The position numbers and the translations under genes were made by a program. A stretch of 10,354 nt of DNA, from positions 1,673 to 12,026 of the forward strand of contig JAOXYB010048281.1 in NCBI GenBank assembly GCA_028565635.1. The letters are read 5' to 3'. Each line of letters starts with the position of its first letter. Positions within the stretch are counted from its first letter, which is position 1. The stretch is from Phoronis ovalis (Eukaryota > Phoronida > Phoronidae). Under the pieces are notes generated by a model, which made no database searches, had not been told where the DNA came from, and worked only from the letters and a program-made list of their open reading frames with translations. Positions 1 through 7,500 of this stretch are shown here, piece by piece.

Positions 1-43
1 AAACCACTTACCGGGTACACAGTATTAAATCTATATTTTGCAG

Positions 44-178
44 CTGAGATGTTTGTTTACGTAACGAAGAGTGTCCGTGATGTCATGAGTACTTGGTGTA
101 CACCACATTGTAACCACACTGTTCATAATGACCTGGGCTTGGCGGAGTACCCATTTCGACAGTTAAATGAAAGTATGG
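44..178 (+). CDS. Candidate internal exon, upstream gene (weak)
   Basis: The stretch follows a good acceptor (ctatattttgcag ending at 43) and is open in the frame that reads EMFVYVTKSVRDVM from position 46. Two possible donors end it: gtatgg after 172 and gtataa after 178. They are six bases apart and both leave one base of a codon, which is exactly what the next candidate exon at 394 needs, since it starts with the last two bases of a codon. The encoded peptide has Cys and His residues (WCTPHC) and no domain I recognise. Phase agreement is the main support; a chance open stretch of this length in AT-rich DNA is quite possible. The ATG at 49 could also be a start. I give it low confidence. 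Confidence 0.25.
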
Positions 179-393
179 GTATAACATGTAGATTACACGT
201 TTGTGCAAAACTTTATGACATTTTATGCTTCACTGTTTCTAAATAGAAATCCCGAAATGTTAAAGAAAACGAAAGCAGCACCACTCTAATGTTCTCTATA
301 ATAGTTCCCGCAGAGTGAAAACATTGAAACTACATCGTGTCCCATACTGAAAAGGACATATCTGGCGATTGTTTTATACATATACTGTTACAG

Positions 394-527
394 GGCCTTT
401 GGAACTGCGCAGCCCGAATTTCAAGAGAACAATGACGAGTGTGTGTTCAGCATTATTTAGATTCCTAATCCATATTTATGAAAATCATCGTAATGAACTC
501 GTCTGTACTAGTATAGAAAGCGTGCGA
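394..527 (+). CDS. Candidate exon, RNF213-like AAA+ ligase fragment
   Basis: The exon begins after the acceptor tactgttacag (AG at 392-393) and ends at the donor cga|gtaagc. It starts with two bases of a codon and ends in phase 0. The 43 full codons read PLELRSPNFKRT, then a hydrophobic/helical stretch SALFRFLIHIYENHRNEL, then CTSIESVR. Joined in phase to the exon at 1016 this gives ESVRDVNRTYRLLYDF. In RNF213-type giant AAA+ ubiquitin ligases a helical stretch is followed by a conserved V-S-L-R-D-V-x-R segment and a hydrophobic helix, and the order here is the same. This is a remembered family pattern, not a search result. The splice sites and phases are seen directly; the family assignment is inference. 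Confidence 0.45.
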
Positions 528-1015
528 GTAAGCGTCACATATTTATTATTATACAACGTTATTATACTATTACATAACTCAATTTGATGACGTGATCTTG
601 TTGGACGATTAACAGTCAAATGTTAGTCAGTTAATTTACACAACAACGTGGACATGGCGTACGCATTTATAGTGATGTATATCCGCTTTTGCCTAATTTT
701 ATATATTTAAAAATAGGTCTTTGCATTATCGGGTGCTTGGTTTTTGCATACTGGTACTTGCATGTTAACTGTTTAATATATATATATAAACTTGCACCGA
801 CAAGGTCTTAGATATCTTGTTTAAACTGATATATCTCCCAAATTTTAATTTACTTTGTGTTCCTTTAAAAGTTGCAAACACTATTATTTAAATTTTAAAG
901 TTATTCCACACCTCTCATTTTTATTACTTTTTGTAAATTTAAATCTATTGCAATGCAAGGAATTTTATAGTATTCGTGTACCTTCTTTTGAAGTTAAAAA
1001 GTTCTCTCTTTTAAG
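528..1015 (+). other. Putative intron, AT-rich
   Basis: This lies between the candidate exons ending at 527 and starting at 1016. It opens with gtaagc and closes with ttttaag. It contains a short (TA)n run near 775-788 and otherwise unremarkable AT-rich sequence. Confidence 0.4.
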
Positions 1016-1102
1016 GATGTGAACAGAACGTATAGATTATTATATGATTTTGCAAGAGCATTTGATTTGATAGAAGCACGTGAGAGGGTTCGAATATTAC
1101 AA
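1016..1102 (+). CDS. Candidate 87-nt phase-0 exon, RNF213-like fragment
   Basis: This 29-codon exon has the best splice sites in the left part. A pyrimidine-rich acceptor (ttctctcttttaag) ends at 1015 and a consensus donor (gtgagt) starts at 1103. It is symmetric, phase 0 at both ends, and fully open. It reads DVNRTYRLLYDFARAF followed by DLIEARERVRILQ, a strongly helical, charged peptide that completes the S-x-R-D-V-x-R motif begun by the preceding candidate exon. In RNF213-like ligases the motif is followed by a hydrophobic helix of the kind seen here (YRLLYDF). It could belong to another helical protein; the family call is tentative, while the exon itself is fairly credible. Confidence 0.5.
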
Positions 1103-1894
1103 GTGAGTTAGCGCAATACTGTAAGAGTAGTATATTCCTATAAAGTACCAGGGAGAGAGACCCCGGGAGAGAGATCCCGGGAGAGAGATCCCGGGAGAGA
1201 GATCCCGGGAGAGAGATGTTGTCATTGCGTCTATATTGTTTTCATTACATTAGTGTACATTTTTGGTAATAAATAACTTTGTTGTGATGAAACTTATGTA
1301 CGAAAATGAAAGTTTATTCTAGAGATATGAAACTTTGTGAAACGTGGAACATACTAAACATGTTTGACACAAAATAAAAACACTAAAGTATTATGCAAAT
1401 GTCATCATTTAGGACTTCAATTATCTACGTAGCTGTATATTTAGATTATATTCTTGTTGACTTGTTTAGAGCACCCGATTTAGAATACTATACCGCGGGG
1501 TCACACGTCGTTGCATACAGCAATAACATGTATCAGCTAGAGTTGTAGGTCCGGAACTATTACTAAATGAATTTGTTTTGTATTTATTATCTTTTTTAAT
1601 CTCCATCGTGCATATAAACCCCAGTAAAGCGATTGTCTAAGAGAAATAACTCTGACTACTGATACTGGTGGACTCGAACCTGGTCTGGAAACAGCTAAAA
1701 CATAAAATCAAATTAAGACCCCGTCTCGAAAGTGATACATCTTACTATCGAATTCGAACTGACGTATGTTTTAAAAGTTCCAAAACAACAATTAACATTC
1801 CAAACAAAAGACCTGGCAGTATTTTACCCCTAAAAGCGTTAAACTGAAATGTTGTACCTATTTGCAAACTACTTGCATTTTATTTTCATTACAG
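1103..1894 (+). other. Putative intron with 14-bp tandem array
   Basis: The stretch runs from the gtgagt donor to the attacag acceptor. Apart from the 14-bp array at 1151-1217, I see only degenerate tRNA-like snippets: a gagcacccgattta...gcggggtc stretch near 1470-1515 and a minus-strand box B match near 1670-1680. No coding signal is recognisable. Confidence 0.35.
1151..1217. repeat. 14-bp tandem repeat, gggagagagatccc
   Basis: There are about 4.8 copies of gggagagagatccc with period 14, starting at 1151, 1165, 1179, 1193 and 1207. The first copy has acccc where the others have atccc. Each junction creates CCCGGG. The GA-rich core alternates with a GC palindrome. Copies are almost identical, which points to recent expansion. 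Confidence 0.95.
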
Positions 1895-1924
1895 TTCTAC
1901 AGATGTCTGCCTCAGCTGAAGTAA
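1895..1924 (+). CDS. Candidate terminal coding exon of upstream gene
   Basis: An acceptor with a pyrimidine-rich tract (ttttattttcattacag) ends at 1894. In phase 0, as required by the exon ending at 1102, it encodes FYRCLPQLK and then a TAA stop at 1922-1924. The stop lies inside the first unit of the 45-bp tandem array, so the rest of the exon would be a repeat-filled 3' untranslated region reaching a possible AATAAA at 2367. RNF213-type proteins normally continue for thousands of residues after the motif seen upstream, so this would be a severe truncation. Alternatively the true next exon lies elsewhere and this acceptor is a decoy. Confidence 0.3.
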   Translation, partial: FYRCLPQLK

Positions 1925-2145
1925 CATGGAGGCTATTACGTCACAACAACACACCATGAGCTGAAGTAACATGGAGGCTATTACGTCACAACAACACAAC
2001 ATGAGCTGAAGTAACATGGAGACTATTACGTCACAACAACACAACATGAGCTGAAGTAACATGGAGACTATTACGTCACAACAACACAACATGAGCTGAA
2101 GTAACATGGAGGCTATTACGTCACAACAACACAACAAGGGCTGAA
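1914..2145. repeat. 45-bp tandem repeat, about 5.1 copies
   Basis: Units begin with agctgaagtaacatgga at 1914, 1959, 2004, 2049 and 2094, and a partial unit follows at 2139. Copies differ by single bases, for example ggaggc versus ggagac and caccatg versus caacatg. Every full unit contains TTACGTCA, at 1936, 1981, 2026, 2071 and 2116. Because 45 is a multiple of three, a minus-strand frame stays open across the array (1889-2176) and would encode a 15-residue Cys-rich repeat. I regard that frame as a by-product of the period. Confidence 0.95.
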
Positions 2146-2366
2146 GACTGAAAAGAAGGTTCAAAACACACATCAAATTGTAATGTCATCTACAATAGAG
2201 GACCACAATGTACAAACTATCACTTTCGAAATTCAGCGACACAACGTGTGCATATAAAATATTGCGTCCGTGTGGACACAATTGGAAGATATTTTTAGCA
2301 TGTGTTGCCTTCAAAAATCGTAAACCCCTGATGTTATGAAATGTGTTCGTACGTGTTTCAGCTTAC

Positions 2367-2372
2367 AATAAA
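2367..2372 (+). promoter_or_regulatory. Possible polyadenylation signal AATAAA
   Basis: A canonical hexamer sits about 440 bases after the TAA of the candidate terminal exon at 1895-1924. It would give the upstream gene a 3' end with the 45-bp array inside the untranslated region. The hexamer is common in AT-rich DNA, so this is weak evidence. Confidence 0.25.
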
Positions 2373-2399
2373 AAATGCAAAAATTAATACTTAGAAATG

Positions 2400-4047
2400 T
2401 TGCAATAGTTTGTTTTCGACAGCCATCGTTATTCTCTTTGATTGAGGATAGCATCATATTATAATTGAACCTGGTGTAAATGCAGATCGAATAATGTTAA
2501 TCATGATTCAAGAAAAAAATACAAAGACCACACAATGCAATGATGCAAAGAATAAGAGATCTAGGCAATACGCAGTTGAGTATGCATGTGCTGGAAGCGG
2601 CAACATCGCCTGCTTTAATTTTAATTTAATGAAATTTTGTCAAAATTTCAGATTGCTGCAGCTATTGACCACTTCCCTACAATATATGTCGAATTGGCTT
2701 TGTAACATTCACTAATATTAAAAGAATAGTGTCAAAAAAGAAAATGTATTGAATAAACATATGCAAGGAGGACACTAGCTGCAGTATATATAATGTAGCC
2801 TAAGTACACCATAGAATGAGGCTTTTTTCATTATTTGGACGGGCTTGGCGTTTTAATTTTGGGTGTTTTGTAATGTCGACATGTTGTATGGTTTGACTAA
2901 AACGATGACATTCCAGATATCATTATATTTTTTTTAAATCGGAATTTGAATTCGGGCCACTGGGATAATGCGATTCATGGATAGATTTTGTTCCTAACGC
3001 GATTTTTGCAAAATCTGTATGGACAAGACTGCACAAAAAAATAACTGGTAGAGCATGAAAGGATGTATGCTCAAATTATGAAGATATGCCAGTTCGGCGA
3101 ATGTTGCTCTATTTTATTTGTGCATGAACGTTATAACGCTTTTTCTATTGAGTTTGCGTTCCTAAACTACGTTCTCGTTATTTTGCTGAGCATGTAACTA
3201 CAATAAAATATGACAGTTGGTAAGCTTTAGAAGATACTATTTCCGTACCCATTCTATGTTTAAATGCAGTGAAATGCAGTATGCCTCTGCTTTCATAGAT
3301 AAAAACATTGTTTCAATTTGAAGAGGCCTGGATAACATAGAGTAACATAGAAAACATTACATTGTTACAGAAACATCTATGCGCAATGGAATAATAAAGT
3401 GCTGTGCAAGTATAAATATTAAAAACATTTCTCCAAAGTAGAATAAAACTATTACAGTTCGAGAACACAGGCTAACTTTTGAAATGCATCTGAAAACATT
3501 TAAGATCCTGGTAGCTGATATGTTGCACAAAAGTATACGAGAAGCGTTTTCAATATGACTTAGATTTAACATGAATAACTAATGTCTGTACATGTTGAGG
3601 GCTGGTTTACTTTGCAAAAAAATATCAAACTTAAACTTTGAGACTCTCCTTTGTCACTTATTTACACCGGTTGCAAAACTTTTAACTGGAATATTTGGTT
3701 GATAAGTTCAAAACTTAAAACTAATACACAAAACGTAGCACAAGTGCATCCAATTTGTATATTCTACTACGTCATTTATATACATTTATACTCTAAAACT
3801 GGTATAACACACCTGTACTTTGTACCAGCAGGTGTTCCAAATTCTGAGCAGACAGGATTATGTAACAGGTATAAGAATCTTTATATGAATCACCTAACTT
3901 TTACGTATAACCCCGTAATTGCAACTTGCAAGAAATTGAACAAAAAGCGGTCGAAAGCTTAATTTTTTGTTATTTGTTAAATCTACTGGTGCATAAATTG
4001 CAATTTTAAAATTGCATTTTTTTTTAGTTAATTTGGTATTGCGACAG
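2400..4047. other. Intergenic or intronic stretch, no gene supported
   Basis: I read both strands here and found no exon with matching splice sites and recognisable protein. Open frames at 2494-2715, 3651-3962 (plus) and 3357-3572 (minus) have AT-rich, low-complexity translations. Small features only: an inverted repeat gaaatttt/aaaatttc at 2631-2649 next to a cag, an AATAAA at 2752, and a perfect 18-bp palindrome tgcaattttaaaattgca at 3999-4016. Confidence 0.6.
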
Positions 4048-4074
4048 GACAGCTACAATAGCATGACGTGGGAG
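4048..4074 (+). CDS. Candidate 27-nt phase-0 microexon (speculative)
   Basis: Between gcgacag (AG at 4046-4047) and the donor gtacgt lie nine codons, DSYNSMTWE, phase 0 at both ends. Its composition (Ser, Asn, Asp, Trp, Glu) resembles the linker exons that follow from 4504, and its phase would let it join them. The polypyrimidine tract is poor and the exon very small, so it may be chance. Confidence 0.2.
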
Positions 4075-4503
4075 GTACGTATTCACAAACAGTGTATTGC
4101 TTGTTGGAGGAGAGATACAACGTAAACTCTGTTCCATCTGTTGTGCAGCTCAGCCCAATCGATAGCACCACTCCTTAGATACAGATCGGTGACTTGTGAG
4201 TATAAATTTTACAGTTTTGTGCAAACAAGCTTTTTCAAGAATTCAAAATGCAATATTAAAATGTGTACCTCATATTACATGTATATACTTGTCTTGCTAT
4301 TAAGTGACAAAAACCTTGTGAAAACTTATATATACTGTTTAACATCGCATGATGAAATTTGAAACTTTTTATCATTTACGGCCGTTCAAAATGGTTTACA
4401 AGAATTCAAGTCAACATTGTAAGTCTGAATATTTTTCAGAAGTTGTTTTTAAAAATCTGTTAAAGCGTGTATCTGAAATTTGTGCGTTTACCTCTTAAAT
4501 TAG

Positions 4504-4566
4504 GAATCAAGTCTAATGGATCCGCTCCGAAGTCCTCGAAGTGAAGCAGAACAAGAAGGAAACTGG
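4504..4566 (+). CDS. Linker exon A (21 codons, possible start ATG)
   Basis: Acceptor cttaaattag ends at 4503 and donor gtaagt starts at 4567. The exon is 63 nt, phase 0 at both ends. It encodes ESSL followed by MDPLRSPRSEAEQEGNW, charged and polar. The ATG at 4516 has G at +4 but C at -3, a mediocre context. Reading upstream without splicing, an in-frame TAG lies at 4501-4503, so if this is a first coding exon the ATG would be the natural start. If it is internal, the ESSL codons are translated. Both readings are open. Confidence 0.65.
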
Positions 4567-7500
4567 GTAAGTATAATGTTCATAATGTGCAAAAGAAATT
4601 AGAAAATCGAAATATGAAATTACAAAATACTATACTTATACGAACATTGATTTATAAAACCGTGCTAACATGCTGTACTTGTATGAACATTGGTTTAAAA
4701 AACCGTGATCATGTACTGTACTTGTACGAACATTGGTTTATAAAACCGTGATTATTTACTGTAATTGTACGAACATTGGTTTATAAAACCGTGATTATTT
4801 ACTGTAATTGTACGAACATTGGTTTATAAAAGAGTGATTATTTACAGAACATAAGCGGGTATTTTCCTGATGTTGCTGAGATCGTGGATGTAGCTCAAGA
4901 GGTGTCCGACGATGATGTAAGTAAAATGGTTGAATAGTGTGAGCAAGTGTGAATTGATTTAAATTGCTCGCAGTAACTTGGGAGCGTACAGTCATGTTTT
5001 CTTGGTACCTGTTGCTGTGTGTGTGTGTGTGTGTGTGCGTGTGTAGGAGTATCGATTACTTACTAAAAAATATAGCCCGAAGTTTGATCTACTGGATTTT
5101 CCCGCGGTATGTTAATGACTTTTATGGGATGCAATTAAACGCTAAATATGACATAACTTGCATGTTAAGGTTTTTGGAAAACATCTATTTTTGATGAAAA
5201 TAATGTAATGAGAATTTTACACGAAATTTTGGTTAAACAGTGACGAGGGTCCAGCTTAGCCTTAGGCTTTGGTTAAGGTTAGGGGGTTTAGGCTAGTATA
5301 TACTAAAACGTCGCTAGGTAGATGGAATATATCAAATGCAAGTGGTTCTTTCAACTGGTCTTCGTGGCATAGCGGTGACGCACTGGACTTCGGAGCAAAA
5401 TGCCTCGGGTTCAACTCTCGCCTAGAGCCAGCGGAATAACGTTAAAGGTAAGCGAAGTCCATATACGTGAATGACTGTGACGTAGGGAAACAGCAAGAAG
5501 GTTGATAATAACGCTTTTTTTGTTTTTGTTTAGTTGGTGAAGGTTAATACTTTAGTATGTGTATATGCATGTGAAACCAGGTTTTAGTCTGATTGGAACG
5601 TATCGGGTGCGTGCGCAGGCTTTACGAAGCCATGCAAAAGATTTTGAAATATAATCATATTTAGAATTCGTATTGTTATTCAACTAAGCGCTGAACAATA
5701 CTAAATTTACTTGTAGGATAGATATCTTGATAGTCGTTCATCAGCGGGGTATCAATCCAATGTGTCTCAGGCGGGGCATCAATCCAGTGTGTCTCAGGCA
5801 GGGTATCAATCCAGTGTGTCTCAGGCAGGGTATCAATCCAGTGTGTCGCAGGCGGGGTCTGTATCTCACGCTCCACTGTGGGCTCAACCTGTACCCAGCC
5901 CTGCTGCTCATGTAAGTAACGAAGTATGAGTGACTGCGAATGCATTGGAATATAAAAAGCAATACAGTCATACGCTTTATATCAATCGATGGCGGCACAT
6001 CTAAATTAAATTATCAAGCCGTGTATAAATGTGAATGTCTTATATTTGAATACCTAATACAACGATTCGAGCTACATAAAACGGTAAGTTAAGGCTATAG
6101 CATAATATATTAAAAACATTATGCCATTACCCTAAATAAAAAGACACTTATTAAAAAATATGTGGAATTTCATCTTCATTACGAAAACGCCTCATCTAAA
6201 AATCTATAATGCCTTTTGAGTTTACCCTGGTACAGAAGGAAGCCAATTGCAGAAGGTAAGCCAAATATGGACAGGTTATCACGGTTCATACATTAGTTGA
6301 TAATTCACCTTTGTACGTATAATATCCGTGCTCAACAATTGTATGGTAAGATTCCAACGAATTCGATCCATATACAACGATCTGGGTGAGATCAACGATG
6401 GCGTGTGACGGTCGGCGGATGTTAGGTGGCGCTCCAAATCAAGTATCATTACAAAAAATAAGAATAACATACTACCATGCCAGACTGAAGGAGAGCAGTG
6501 GAGAGGATTAATTCTAGAGAACCCTATTGATAAAATATTTTAGATGACTCGGGTTGTCACTCGAAATAGGGGGCATGAAACCGAGTGACAAGGCAGATAA
6601 ATCGAGTTCAGGTTAGATGAGATATTTTCGTAATGTTAATACCACTATATGAATATACGGGGGAGGTACAAGGGCTGTTTGGTTTAAATTGATTCTGAAT
6701 AGGGTTCTCAACTGAAGCCGAACTGCCACATTTCAAATTTAGTTCAAAGCTACTCACGAGATTTCACGGTCACAGACAGGGTAATGTATATAACTGGCTT
6801 ATCTGAACTGTAAATCGGTTTAACCATTCATCGGTGTGTGATAAACGCCGTTGTATCGACAGGCTAGTGCTGGGGCCCGGGGGACTCACTTGAAAAAAAC
6901 ACATCGGGTACGCATGCTCGTCCAAAAAACGGGGGGAAGGGGTACCTTTTTGACGTTCGACGTCGAACCCCATTTAGGAGTCGTTTTGGCGCAAAACCAC
7001 ATTTAGGGGTATGTTTTTGGCAAGTGTAATTTCCCGTTTTGGGGTTGGTTTTTCACCTACACCTCCCGTTTAGGGGTTGGTTTTTTGAGGGCTGTAGGGC
7101 GAGCAGAGAGCATTGCCTTTTGGCGTCCATTATTAATAGTTTACTCTTTTTGTACTATTTTGTTTTAACGACGTTTTTTTTTTTGGGAACAGTTTTTTGT
7201 TGTTAATTTTTCAGAGAAAACTTCCCATTTAGGGCTACCTTTTTGAGCAAAATCCTCCCGTTTAGGGGAGAATCCTCCCGTTTAGGGGTGTTATTTTGAT
7301 CCTCCACTTCCCGTTTAGGTTCTTATTTTGCACCCTACGGACGAGCATGGGCACCCGACTTTTGTTCAAGTGAGCCCCCAGGGCTGCGGCTTGATACATA
7401 ATTCCAGAACCTTACTACTAACCCTTGTTTCCTGAATGTTTATTAATAATAATGGACTTATCGATGTAATACACGTACCGGTAAAAATAAAAGCAATGGT

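Larger units (their letters stand above)
4917..5716 (+). other. Intron B-C with (GT)n and a SINE-like insertion
   Basis: An 800-base intron from gtaagt to acttgtag. It holds a GT dinucleotide tract (about 5015-5045), a TTAGGC/GGTTAGGG-like degenerate stretch (about 5256-5296) and a tRNA-like SINE head (about 5356-5430). No coding signal. Confidence 0.7.

Noticed and set aside
1670-1680. Perfect box B (GGTTCGAGTCC) on the minus strand
   Set aside because: No box A at proper distance and the T stem does not pair; at most a decayed tRNA-like fragment.
1889-2176. Minus-strand open frame with a 15-residue Cys-rich, hydrophobic repeat
   Set aside because: It is explained by a 45-bp tandem period that is a multiple of three; no start context, splice sites or family match.
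2631-2715. Acceptor-like aaaatttcag followed by a short frame and AATAAA at 2752, as a terminal exon
   Set aside because: The peptide is not recognisable and no upstream exon matches; the acceptor sits in a chance-like AT inverted repeat.
3651-3962. Plus-strand open frame of about 100 codons
   Set aside because: No recognisable domain, AT-driven composition and no consistent splice context.
4149-4195. Possible exon between ttgtgcag and gtgagt
   Set aside because: In the phase needed by the next exon it contains a stop, and in its open frame the junction to 4504 would create TGA.
5256-5296. Telomere-like TTAGGC/GGTTAGGG run
   Set aside because: Too short and irregular to be an interstitial telomere; more likely low-complexity sequence or part of a SINE.
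5676-5998. Minus-strand open frames over exon C
   Set aside because: Antisense shadows of the 27-bp coding repeat; the plus frame has matching splice sites and continues in phase into the next exons.
6236-6255. 20-nt block between tacag and gtaagc inside intron C-D
   Set aside because: Length is not a multiple of three and would shift the frame between exons C and D.
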